Of a stretch of 64,000 nt of DNA, positions 38,400 through 49,091 are shown piece after piece. The position numbers and the translations under genes are program-made. Origin of the DNA: Stromatinia cepivora (lineage: Eukaryota; Ascomycota; Leotiomycetes; Helotiales; Sclerotiniaceae); the NCBI GenBank assembly GCA_014898415.1, contig RCTD01000002.1, positions 3,100,001-3,164,000 on the forward strand, read 5' to 3'. The notes beneath the pieces are model-generated. The model was not told the DNA's origin. It saw nothing but the letters and a program-made list of their open reading frames with translations, and searched no databases. Position 1 is the stretch's first letter. Each line of letters starts with the position of its first letter.

Positions 38400-38670
38400 T
38401 CGAATCAATTAATCGCTTCATTTGATCCATTTGGTCAATTTGGTCAATTTGGTCAATTAATTTGGTCAATTTGGTCAATTCTCCTGGTCAAATTCGAAAA
38501 GGTCCCATTATACCGATTCCCATACACCTCCCACCTCACTTTTCTGATACGATCTTTCTTTCTAAGGGTTCACTAGATCATCAAATTGACGATAAAAAAC
38601 GAATTTACCAATTAATCGCTCATCTTGACCCATTTGGTCAATTAATTTGGTCAATTTGGTCAATTCTTTC
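38400..38670 (+). repeat. TTTGGTCAA tandem repeats in G1 3' untranslated region
   Basis: Two clusters (about 38403-38480 and 38628-38668) of the 9-bp unit TTTGGTCAA, three to five copies each. Diverged (GATCAATTT) versions lie at the matching place in G2 (about 35680-35720) and near 1890-2030, and a short copy at 61720-61742. Confidence 0.75.
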
Positions 38671-38993
38671 GACAAGCACTTGTGCAAGATCTAGCGGCCA
38701 AATCGTATTCCCTTTTAGAGTCATACTCTCGGAATGCAAATGAATGGAATGGAAGGAGCAAAACTGCTCAAAAAGGGTTGGGGTTAAGTAGGTCAAATGC
38801 CGAACATCCTCAGATCCCACCTTATTATAGGTGAGGTTCTACGGTAGGGCAAACGAGGTACACAGGTATATAGAATTCAATATTACATATTGGATGCCTC
38901 GCAAGCCTCTGGAAAGACGAGCTTCGCCTGCGGCCCCTAGGTGCCATGAGAAAACGCTCGAGGGCGAGCTTTTCCGAAGGGGGGGGGGGGTAG

Positions 38994-39263
38994 TGTCACG
39001 AATCGTGAACCACAGGAGGTAATCACGTGGTTACCATTATCAACCGATGAGCTGATCGTCTGTGCACATGCGTTACGATTCACTCAATTTAGTATGGTAA
39101 AATGGTGACCTTAGGATCGGATGCGCACAGCCCCGCAGCTAACGAGTTGGTATCTGTATATATATGTAGTTGCTCCCTCCGAGCCATAGTTCTTTAGTTG
39201 TAGATTCTAAGGAACATAATTGACCCTGTTTATTCAGCTCTTATGCGGCTCTTGTGCGTCACA
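38994..39263 (+). repeat. 3' LTR of G1
   Basis: 270 bp, TGTCACGAATCG...GCGTCACA, preceded by a long G run. It has little RIP damage. The next bases GCCAG would be the target duplication; the matching 5' copy is missing with the truncated end. Confidence 0.88.
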
Positions 39264-39549
39264 GCCAGTGTGGCTAATTATCAGTGCCCTAGAATTGTAC
39301 AATACAGCCATCCATCATTAAGTATTACTTTTTTCGTTTGATCAACTTATTACTTTGATGCCTAATTTTTTCAATCGAAATCAATTTTTGGCAGACTATA
39401 AGCACCGAAGAGGCTTCCTCACACAGCTTACAATCTTTTACAGCTATATTACTTCTAGTCAAAAGATAATATCAATTGAACCTCAATCAATCATATCTAA
39501 TTCTACATCAAAGAACCCTTTTGAATCATTACAGATCCCGACTTCCTCT

Positions 39550-39696
39550 CTTCCTCTTCCTCTTCCTCTTCCTCTTCCTCTTCCTCTTCCTCTTCCTCTT
39601 CCTCTTCCTCTTCCTCTTCCTCTTCCTCTTCCTCTTCCTCTTCCTCTTCCTCTTCCTCTTCCTCTTCCTCTTCCTCTTCCTCTTCCTCTTCCTCTT
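39550..39696 (+). repeat. (TTCCTC)n hexanucleotide microsatellite
   Basis: About 24.5 uninterrupted copies. In the gene frame it encodes alternating Leu and Pro, so copy-number changes keep the frame. Confidence 0.97.
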
Positions 39697-40251
39697 AGAA
39701 CATTTCAATCTAGATTTTATACATATCTTGATATTGCTTCATTTATTTATCAATTCATTTCAGGCTGAATGCCAATTGAACATCTGATCATAATATCTTT
39801 AATATATATCATTACAACCAACTATCTTCAGGAACTTCATGATTTCTCTTCAGAATTGATTCGTGAAGGCAGAATAGATAAGATCGAATTCGAACACATT
39901 ATTAAAGAATAAGAAACAGATATATTCCATACCATTATCAATCCAATCAATCAAGAATTAATCCCTGAATCTCTTGAACTTGGAAAGAAATTTGGATGGC
40001 TCTTCTACGAAAAGAAAGTTAGATATTCTGTAGTACAACAAAATCTTCTTCTTTGGAAAGGAGACCCCAAAGGTGTATCTGATCATACCAAAGAATAATT
40101 GGAAAAAACCTTGGCTAAAAAAGTCGAGAGAGCAAATAAACAGAAGAATAAGACTTCGAAGAGGATCACACTGGCGAATGAGATCAAGGAGATGAATGAA
40201 AGTAGGCAAGGGGATAAAAGCAAGGTAGCGGGCGATAGTAGCGTAATGGAT

Positions 40252-40362
40252 GAAGGCAAATTGACGGACGAGGACAAGCTGGCAGACAAAGACAAGCCGG
40301 CGAATAAGGACAAACTAATGGACGAAGACAAACTGGTAGGCGATAATAAAGTGGTGAACAAA
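40252..40362 (+). repeat. 18-bp coding repeat, hexapeptide K-[LP]-x-[DN]-x-D
   Basis: About six degenerate copies (KLTDED, KLADKD, KPANKD, KLMDED, KLVGDN, KVVNKG) inside the decayed kinase-like gene. Confidence 0.8.
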
Positions 40363-41650
40363 GGTCAGACGTTGGGTAAGATCAAAGGGTTGAATGATCG
40401 CAAAGTATAGTGGTAGATATACAAGCCAAAGCAAAGTACTGTTTTCGGTATTCGGAATCTTTTGAAAATCATAGCTACGTACACAATAACCGTAGTTGAA
40501 TCTTAATATTTTCCAATCTGGTTCAGGATTCAATTCACGAGCCAATTCATTCATATATATATATATATATACATCGATTAGTATCATTGAATAGTATCTT
40601 TAAGTATACTTTTCATTTCAGAATTGTACTACAATGAACATCAATACCTGGACTAGAAGATTAGTTGGGCAAAATCACCCTACAATCTAAGCTTACTCCA
40701 CCTTCGACCAAAATAAGGTCATACATGATCACGATCATCCTGTAAAGAAAGATGCAGATTCGAGTCAAAAATTCAAACATCGAAAATCATCACGAAAAAA
40801 TGAAATAGAAAGATTTTAATTATACACAAACTCTCATATTGGGATATACAAATTCTACCTTTATTGCTTACCCGAACAATACGAAAAAAACTTCATATTC
40901 CGAGTACATCTTAAAATTATGTGCAATCCGGGACTATATGTTAGAAAGATTACGCTTGGTAGATCTAGCTTATAACATTATAGGCAATGGGTTCTTTTTA
41001 TGTGTCTTTCGGTCTAAGGAAAGGATGTATATTGGTTCAGAGCTGTCAGATATATCATTGGAAGATATCATTCATTGTACAATCCTTCTCAACGAAGATC
41101 ATCTATATTAAATCAGATGATTTCTGTACTGTGTTATCTTTACGAAAGAACCTGTGAATCAGGAGTAGGATTTATTTACAATAATATTGATGCTTTTAAT
41201 ATCTTTCTTAAAAGAAATAGAACGGTAAAACTTGCAAACTTTAATTCTAAAGTAAACCCCAGGATAAGTATCCCTGAAAATTGTAGTACAGATTTGCATG
41301 GGCTAAGCGATTTGACAATCTACATAATCACTCAGAGCTCGGATCGTCCGATGACCCATACACTTCGCTAAAAGATGTTATCGGGGAATGCAACCGGGAA
41401 AGGTTTAGACGCCAGTTTCGAATCATCCCTGGAGTTTCTAGATTTCTATAAAATGTGTTTTTCTTATGAAGGAGATATGCGCAATCTTTTGAAGGTTAGT
41501 TTGTGCTTATTCTATTATTGTCTATATTTTGCTAATTAATAGCCGAAGTACCATTTTTTGAAACGTGAAGAGAGACAATATGAATGTTTGATATCGTTGG
41601 TATATAATGTTGAGAGAGTTGCTGTTAGAGAATGTGTTCCAATCAGTTAG

Positions 41651-43419
41651 TATATGTAGTAAGCTAATGGATAGCCCTGGACAGAACCTAGACATCCTGG
41701 AAGACAGAACGACATTATCAAATTGTTCGGGGACCATATATAGATATGCAAAGGCAAATCACAACATTGGGATTGATTTGTAAACCATTTTCTATATTAT
41801 TTCTGCTTTCCTATTAATAAACAAGTATTTTGTTCTTTGTGAATTAGTGCTATAGGACAAGCTTGTATATTTTGTAGTTTCTTATATCATAAAACATTGA
41901 GTTGCAGATGCATGGGTCAAGGGTCAAGGGTGTGTACCGTGCTGTCGGGACAAGTCATGTGCAACTATACTGTACTTCATATTACATTAAACATTTTCTA
42001 TACCATAGCACTTGGAGTATTTTATAGGGTGGCTTTTAGGCTGGTTTTACCCCGGTTTACCCCAGGTATACCCTACCCTTTGCCCAACCCTAATACAGCG
42101 GGGCCGGAGTTGTTTAATGTACTCATTTGAAGGCGTCTCCATTTTGAAGTTGAATAGGGATTGGGATTGATTGATAGTTGAAAATTTATTGAAGTTAAAG
42201 AAAGATAATCGAATACAATATGATAATTGAAATGATAAAAACTGTATCTATACATATTTAAGATAATTTAAACACACTTCTGACATAAATGTTATATCCA
42301 ACGATTGATAAGACCAACAAATCCATTTCGAATATCCTTTCAAAGATATTTAAACAAAACAAAACGACATTATCGATATTCGGCGATTTACAATCTACCT
42401 GATCATTTCATTTCCAGGATTGAGGTTCTAATCACTAATAAATTAAAGACTCCAATCATATATATTTGTTGTCTCGATTATATCAAATCTAATACAATAT
42501 ACTTTACTCGAAAGGTATATAGTATATCCTTCCTTGATATATAATTCTATAATTATATAAAAAATATATTTTTGTAATTATTATATTCATAAAGAAATAT
42601 AGTTTTAATTAAAATACCCTATATATATTCCAAAGTGATCTAGGTACCTTGAAAATCATCTATAACTCGAAAGATACCAGGAGAAGCTTCCGATAAGATG
42701 TTAAATCCATATTAGAAATTGAATAAGTTATTTTTGTATTTAAGAAGATTTTCAATTACATACAATCATTTTCTCGTTGGCCCTACTAATCGTCACAGTA
42801 TTATAGTAATTTGTACTGATGGTATTAGGATACATAGAACCGTTTTGCCCTATATACAGGGAAGGACGCATTAGGATTGAAGAGATTGGGAGTGAATATG
42901 AAGCTTCAGGCATGGTTATGGCGGAAGTAAAAGGATGCATCCTGTATATTGGGATAACAGGGAAGCAACGATAATCGAAGCAGAGTAAAAAGAGATATAA
43001 GAAGAATATAATGAATAAGATGAAAGATGATACAAGGTGGATTCAGTTTTTATACTGTGAGATGAGACGAGTATACACTGGCTGCTCAGTTATACAAGAT
43101 TTCTTTTACAAATAAAATTGCATCCATCACCATAGTCTCGGAACGCTACCCAATTTTGTCTGTATACATCATTTCAAGATTCAGAAAAACAAAAGGCTAA
43201 TGATATCCTGGAAGATGTTTTTCATGAAGAAATGCATCCAATCTTTTCCATGCTTTAATTATCAACATATAACACCCTTCTTTTCTCTTTTCTGCTAAAA
43301 TGAAACAGGAAAGTGGATGAGAGTTCACGCGTGTTGTGCACAAATATTGGCGTTGGCTGCAACCAGGATTAAAGTTACTGGGTAAGTTTTATCCTGATCT
43401 TGTTCAACAACGGCAAGGA
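41651..43419. other. Decayed coding fragments, no complete gene
   Basis: 42305-42544 (plus) is open for 79 codons with protein-like content (YRYSAIYNLPDHFISRIEVL) but no motif. Around 42825-42970 (plus) a stretch reads YIEPFCPIYREGRIRIEEIG and EASGMVMAEVKGCILYIG before a stop. Both look like pieces of genes. A C-rich stretch at 42045-42105 (TACCCCGGTTTACCCCAGG, TACCCTACCC) is not a telomere repeat. Confidence 0.4.
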
Positions 43420-43749
43420 TCAAAAGCAATGTTCATGCACAGCCTGTACTGATATAGTGGTATGTATATTTGTCCCCTCAAGGATGAGACCGGGGTTTGG
43501 CAAAATTCTAACATAGCAAATTTTAGAACAATAACGCGAAATAATCTGCTCCGGGGCTTCCAACATCATCCGAGATTTGCAGGTCCATACGAGTACGTGT
43601 CCATCTGCATTGGGACCTGTCTGCATTGCCTTGTATGTTAGGATATATCATGATGTAAGTGTATGGTATTAATGTATGACCGACATCGTTAAATGGACAC
43701 TTACTGGAATCCTAGGCGACATAATTTGTTTGCCAATAGTTGGGTACAT
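43420..43749 (-). CDS. Small Cys-containing hypothetical protein (two exons)
   Basis: Not recognised. Exon 1 43749-43705 (15 codons, MYPTIGKQIMSPRIP), intron 43704-43630 (75 nt; donor GTAAGT, branch CCTAAC, acceptor CAAG), exon 2 43629-43420 ending in TGA. The 84-residue product has four Cys (WTC, YCSKIC, HCF), no signal peptide at this start and no stops. The consensus intron in correct phase argues for a real gene. TTTTCATCTCAG lies just before the ATG and could be another acceptor, in which case an upstream exon (possibly with a signal peptide) is missing from this model. A TATATAA box sits about 30 bases further up. Confidence 0.45.
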
Positions 43750-45561
43750 AGCTGAGATGAAAAGAAGTAAGTGGGTTCTTATATAGGGTTTGTATTCAAA
43801 AGAAAAAGCTCTCTATATATTTTCATTACTTATAGACAAATAAATAAATCTTAACTTGAACTTCTCTATAACAAAATACGAGCCTGTTGATATATATAGG
43901 CACTCACTTCAATTACTACTTTCTACTACATCAATATTCTTAACGATACCGTATACCCCACTGTGATGATATTAATTTCAGGTTCTCCGCAGTTTCCACC
44001 GAATCATTGAAGGTTTCACATAGCTTCATACCTGATTATGCCTTCTTACGCGATTAGATGTTTTAAAGGAATAAGATATCTTACCAATCAACCCGAATGC
44101 AACATCAAGAACCTCTACATTGGAGATAAAAATGTAGAGAGGATGTTCTATATGTCGGAGATAGGACAATAAAGATATGGAAAACGATAAGATACAATTA
44201 TATTTACAAATGATGAATAGTAATTCACTATCCTAGCTATCCACTCTCCATTGGTATACTCTGGGATGCAAAATAATGCACAAGTTATCCACTTAAGACA
44301 GCTATCTTTTTGCAATTTCCGCTCCCCTTACTAACATATAGCCAACTATTCATTGTTACTATATGAGAATCATAATTGTAAAAGATTAACTTCTTCCCAC
44401 CTGCTCATCCCGCCTACCCATACCATCCTCACATCCCATCTTCCTAATCTTCAACATCACTAAAATATGAAACCAAATACCCAATAACACCCCAAACCGA
44501 CAGGATTGAACAATACAAACATCCCCACAACTTCCGTATATATATATAATCGATAATCTCAAATAGTTTTACAAAAAATTTATTTCTATATATTTAAATA
44601 TATTCATTAGTAACTATAAATTACAAACAAAACTTTGCTTGAATTCACCTTATAATACTGAAATCCAATTATTTGCTAATAAAAACTATTGCTCAAAATC
44701 TCCGTTGAATTCTTAATAGACATAGTCAGATAGGTGTATGATGAGGATGGGAATACTATTGAAGGAAATAGTGTAAGGAATGAATAAAGTATCTTATTTT
44801 TGAGCTGGCTCGAATATAAGCAGTCATCTGTTTCTTTATATTGATTGATCTCGAAAGATAATTCAAATTCATTTCTTCACTCGGGACAATATATCCACCC
44901 CCTTGTTGTTCCCCTTGTTGTTCTATATTGTGAACAGAAAAGGAAAAAACACTAATGATTTGATTCTAACGAGATTAATATTTCCCACAACAATCATTAT
45001 ATCCTGCAAAAAGTATAATTCTAGATTAATTACAGAGCTTGATGATATCATCCGGATATATAATGGCCAATGACATCCTGTACAAAATGCTGAATTTATC
45101 CTATGTTGATTCTTTGTGATGCGAATATGTCCTTTGCATCGAAGGTAAGGATGTGAAATCAAAAAGAGAATATCCAAAGATGCTGGCGGAGGAACTGAAG
45201 TTAATAGTAGAAAAACCTGATGCTAACTTTGTCCGTACCTGAGACCAATCAGATTAACCCTTTGATATTACCCATTAGGAAATATACAAATAATAATTAT
45301 TATGGACTCGTACCAAGCCCTTTACGTAAAGGCATTTATGACAAAATGAAAACGAGTTAGTGTGAGAGGAGCTGAAAAGAACATTCCAACAAAACTGATA
45401 ATAATAAAGTGTGGGTGGGCTTGCTCCGAGTCTATACACCCCCAGCCTTCCATCCAACCGGAACTAGACTACTTTTGTAAACTGACTGAGAGCTTTTGAA
45501 AAGTAAGCATTCGCTCATCAACCCCTATCATCTTGTGGTAGGATGAAAGTACTGAATAGAC
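43750..45561. other. No supported gene
   Basis: Short open frames only. 44923-45177 (minus) has protein-like content (NSAFCTGCHWPLYIRM) but no splice context. The region is moderately AT-rich. Confidence 0.4.
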
Positions 45562-45563
45562 TA

Positions 45564-45795
45564 ACTCATGCGGCCAGAAAGTGTATCACACTCCACCTAA
45601 ACTTGAGTGGTAGTTCAGCCCTTGTCTTTTAATCCTGCCAATCTTTTGGTGGACCTTCTTGCATTAAAGAGTGAAGTGTAGAATATTTTCTGATCATACG
45701 ACTAGTACTTTCTTGAATATAATTAGATAGCCCTTGTCTTTTAGTCCTACCAATCTTTTGGTACATTACTCTTGTATACTTTCTGGCTGCACGAC
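45564..45795. mobile_element. 232-bp MITE, TA target, with internal direct repeat
   Basis: Ends TCATGCGGCCAGAAAGTGTA and, inverted, TCGTGCAGCCAGAAAGTATA, each next to TA (45562-45563, 45796-45797). Inside, AGCCCTTGTCTTTTAGTCCT and CCAATCTTTTGGT-type sequence occurs twice, 112 bp apart (about 45617 and 45729). A third copy of the terminal word is at 16374-16399. Confidence 0.65.
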
Positions 45796-45797
45796 TA

Positions 45798-47085
45798 GGT
45801 TGCTTGGAATGAGACCAACATTGGCAGCTCAAAATATATGATTGGACAAATGAACAAACTGGATAATTTTTCAAAATTTTAGCTTCGAATCTTCCTGAAT
45901 TTTTATAGATCAATCATGTGATAGATCTGTATAGAGGGTGGGTATACAAGCCTTTTCCCTACAATTTTCATACCGGAATTCTGAAATTTTGATCGGTATT
46001 CCTTAACCTATCGGAATTCCGGTATTTACATATAAAAATTAAGGTTTTATGGAAAAATAACCGGTATAAGCGGGATTCTGGTATAAAGATGGCCAGTATA
46101 GCGGGGTTCTACTGTATAATATTCATCCTTACATTTATACGGTCAACCTATTAATAATCTGGTTTTGTCTGAGCTTTTAAAGCGAAAATAATTTAGTGAC
46201 AAAAAAAGCCATAGTATCATTCTCACTAAACCATTTCCGTAATCCATCTGAAGGAAAGTCGGGAGACCACAAGACTCCTTCAATCTCAAAATATCGAACG
46301 ATAAGTATACTATTAGTAACCCTATTCAGATATTAGAATCCTATAATGAAATATAGACTCTAGAATCTTTATTGGAAAAGGAGAAGATATATAATTCCAT
46401 TTTATTCGAATAATTATATAACTTAATTCTTTAGTTTATTAATTTGCTATATAATATTTATATATTGTTTTTTATAGAATCGAAAATTAGAATTGAAAAA
46501 ACGTTTTCCAAAACCAATCGAACCAAAAAAAACCAAAAACCAAAAAACTCAATATTAATAATAATTATTGAAATTTATAATATTATTTTGCTATTTAGTA
46601 TAAAAGATCAATTTCAGATATGAAAAAAAAACCCAATATAATTTTGGCAATCTTTCGATAATCAGTATTCTGGAATATCAATTCAAAATGAATTAATTGA
46701 AATTGCTACAATTGAAATATATCTTATACTTCAAAATTTAATATTTAATATCATCCTATAAAGATTGATATCTAATATCATTCTCAAAAAAGTTTATATT
46801 AGTTTCTTTTATCAATTTATATTATTGATAAATTATAAACAAAACATTATAATAAATAATCTATATATTATTCTTTATTAACGATTAATTAAAATATTCA
46901 AATAATATAAAAAGATTATTGATGAAACTAATATTATCAAAATGAATTTACAAATTTGAATCATTGCTGAATTTAAATATAATAAAACATATATGATTTT
47001 TAATAAAGGTACTTTGTTTTTGATTCCATTGATATCAGATAATATATAAGTTAATATCTTTTCTATTTTTGAGATTAATATATTA
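45798..47085. other. AT-rich region with a transposon-end-like motif
   Basis: TAGCGGGGTTCTACTGTA at 46099-46116 resembles the outer end of pogo/Tigger-type elements (inverted CAGTAGAACCCCGCTA). Repeated GGTATAAGCGGGATTC- and CCGGTATT-like words lie just before it. The other end was not found. From 46250 on, the DNA is AT-rich; 46640-46740 reads WQSFDNQYSGISIQNELIEI in one frame among stops and may be the upstream part of the ORF that follows. Confidence 0.4.
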
Positions 47086-48009
47086 ATGAAGAATTCAAAC
47101 TCCTTAAGAGATACAGAGTTCGATAAAGTAATATTTCATTTGAAGAATGAAAGTATTATAGAACTATCAAATCAATTTGAGATTAATATAGTAATCAATC
47201 AAATCCTAAATTCCGCCCTTATTCCATTTCGATAAGATATTATTGATTCAAGGATTATTACTTCTGATCTATCTATAGAATCAAGAACTGTCTCTATCAA
47301 TCCTTTTATCGAATCAAAAAATATTACTGCTAGTTCATCTATCAGTCCAAGGATTCCTACTGTCGAACCAAGGACCTTGCATATCGATCCTCCCGTTGAA
47401 TCAAGAACCGTCCCTACTAATCCTTCTATCGAATCAAAAATTATTACTGCTAGTTCATCTATCGATCCAAGGATTCCTATTATCGAACCAAGGACCTTGC
47501 ATATCGATCCTTCCGTTGAATCAAGAACCGTCCCTGCCAATCCTTCTGTCGAATCAAAAACTATTACTGTCAGTTCATCTATCGGATCAAGGATTTCTCC
47601 TATCAAACCCAATTCAATATCTCCGATTTTAAATCCACCAGAAGCAGCACAGGAACCGCACTTTTCGCCAAGTGAGATTTTATCAGGATATCATAATAAG
47701 TCGAAAGGGTTAGGTATACAATTAGAGCTGCACAACTCCTATAGAAAACGAAGACATATGGATTCAGTATCCACTCCTGATCCAATTCTGCTCCCATCAT
47801 TGAATGCCTCTGATCATCTATCATACAAAAAAATGAAATCGTGTTCGATAGATAAGAATAAAATGGAGAGATTTTTTGGAAAACGTTTTTTCGATAGTAT
47901 AATGGAAAGTTATAAGAAATCTGAAGATTTTAATCATAAAATTATTGATATTATTTATATATATTATTTATATATTAATTTCAAAGACGATTTTATATTC
48001 AAAATATAG
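47086..48009 (+). pseudogene. Ser/Pro/Thr tandem-repeat protein, one premature stop
   Basis: Not recognised. From ATG 47086 the frame is open to 48009 (TAG) except for one TAA at 47233-47235, which a C-to-T change of CAA would produce. Residues after about 58 are nearly three copies of a 40-residue unit (120-bp DNA repeat) with SRTVxxNPSIESK, ITASSSI and RIPxxEPRTLHIDP. The C-terminal third is non-repetitive (LLPSLNASDHLSYKK, MERFFGKRFFDSIMESYKK) and the last 25 residues are hydrophobic. The equal spacing of repeats and lack of indels suggest recent expansion. Confidence 0.5.
47281..47600 (+). repeat. 120-bp tandem repeat, about 2.7 copies
   Basis: Lines starting 47281, 47401 and 47521 align without gaps. 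Differences are few and mostly transitions. Confidence 0.93.
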
Positions 48010-48293
48010 ATATATTCATTGATTAGAAAAGATATCTTCCAATCTTCCAATCTATAATAAGAGAAGGTAATGGTTTAAAAGATCTATTTAACGATATATT
48101 GATCAAGGGTATAGAAATAAATCTATATAAATAAAAAGAATTAAAACAGAAAAAACAAGGTGTTACGAACCTCAACTATGAAACGAAGGCTAGCCGAAAA
48201 CGGGCCGAATTGTATGCTAGTTTGAAGAGTTTTCATCTATATAGATAGAGAATTCTTTAATACAAGTGGGAAAAGTAATGAAAAGTCTTGATT

Positions 48294-48610
48294 CTAAAAC
48301 CAAACTGTCGGAATATGAATCACATGCATGGTAAGGATGGTAAGGATCACGTGCCCATTAATGCTTGCACTAGTGGCTCGGTATACATCGTTATATAGCT
48401 CCTCACCTTTTATAGATTCTAGCTCTTTAGGCAAATCAAAACATGTTACCAGAAGAGTTGAATACGTTCGTTGACAAGCTTCATTTCCTTGTATACAATT
48501 ATCCCGATACAAATCTATTGTTATTCGAATATTAGCCGATTCTTTATCATAATTCTTATATAAGGAATTACTTTTGTATTTAGAATATTTTCTAATAATG
48601 ATGATGATAT
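48294..48610 (-). pseudogene. Unknown ORF fragment
   Basis: About 100 open codons ending at the stop at 48294, with protein-like content (NEACQRTYSTLLVTCFDLPK, ELESIKGEELYNDVYRATSA). The only good ATG is absent upstream of CIQGNE; the frame continues upstream through AT-rich sequence. No family recognised. The bases before it (from about 48156, TGTTACGAACC...) may be an old LTR related to that of the Gag-only element. Confidence 0.3.
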
Positions 48611-48925
48611 TAACGATTATAAAATGAAGATGATATTAAGTTTCAAGATTAATAGAATTATTATATTTAATTTATTTTATAATTAATTTTTCATTATTAA
48701 TTTAAATCTCTTAATATTTGCTACAAATATTAATTATTTATTAGGAAATTTGTAATTCTTTTAAAATACTTTTGTATTAAGATAAATAGAAATCGCATCT
48801 TTTATATTAATATCTATATAACTATAATCAAAACCAGATATGGCTTTTTATAATATGAATTTAAATTTATTAATTTCGTCGAATATATATTATTCAATAT
48901 TCTTGTAATCATTATTAATTATTTG

Positions 48926-49091
48926 TGTTAACTTTTGGTGCAGGAAGTAGTAGTATTGTTGATTATATAGGTTGAACTAAGGATCTATAATTCTAATAGG
49001 AGTAGAATTGAGGTTATCCCTAATTATGGTCTATGCACCATTGTGATCACGTGACCTTAATTCTAATCCTATGATGGCCTTATTTCCAACA
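48926..49091 (-). repeat. Copia LTR, 3' LTR of unit C
   Basis: 166 bp, full length, preceded by ATTTG. Contains GATCACGTGAC. Confidence 0.9.

Larger units (their letters stand above)
25095..39263 (+). mobile_element. 5'-truncated Ty3/gypsy chromodomain element G1, host of nested insertions
   Basis: G1 sequence occupies 25095-26337, 26625-27132, 36285-36956 and 37252-39263. The gaps are later insertions: a solo LTR, full copy G2, and a solo LTR of another family. Order in G1: reverse transcriptase, RNase H, integrase, chromodomain-like tail, then a long 3' untranslated part, a G-rich polypurine tract (GAAGGGGGG...TAG) and a 270-bp 3' LTR at 38994-39263. Gag, protease and the 5' LTR are missing. 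The left boundary is set by where similarity to G2 (near 32060) fades and is uncertain by tens of bases. Confidence 0.8.
39355..41650 (+). pseudogene. Decayed gene: Leu-Pro repeat, Lys/Asp hexapeptides, pseudokinase-like domain
   Basis: One frame runs 39355-40405 with only three stops (TGA 39766-39768 and two TAA before ETDIF and LEKTL), all explainable by C-to-T. It reads NFFNRNQFLADYKHRRGFL, about 25 Leu-Pro pairs, QSRFYTYLDIASFIYQF, YLQELHDFSSELI, LELGKKFGWLFYEKKVRYSV, then a Lys/Asp hexapeptide repeat. A probable intron 40406-40620 (GTATAG...TTTCAG) leads to 40621-41494 and, after a 48-nt intron (GTTAGT, branch GCTAAT, acceptor TAG), 41543-41650. The second part is kinase-like: SEYILKLC (VAIK-type Lys), ISLEDII, FIYNNIDAFNIFL in place of HRDLKPENILL, VKLANF in place of the DFG region, and LLK/YHFLKREE at the end. 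Catalytic Asp and DFG Asp are both replaced. Two frameshifts (near 40815 and 41105) break it. The kinase assignment rests on motif order only. Confidence 0.6.

Noticed and set aside
39476..39787. Long Leu-Phe repeat ORF across the hexanucleotide tract
   Set aside because: It is the out-of-frame reading of the TTCCTC microsatellite. The Leu-Pro frame continues into protein-like sequence on both sides and is preferred.
42045..42105. TACCCTACCC-type stretch as telomeric repeat
   Set aside because: Not a regular CCCTAA array; more likely part of an old transposon end.
47199..47612. Minus-strand ORF over the 120-bp repeat
   Set aside because: A shadow: a 120-bp period keeps every frame open. The plus frame continues into non-repetitive protein-like sequence.
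48156..48172. TGTTACGAACCTCAA shared with 63160-63175, as a common repeat end
   Set aside because: At 63160 it is antisense to conserved SET coding sequence, and similarity stops after about 16 bases.
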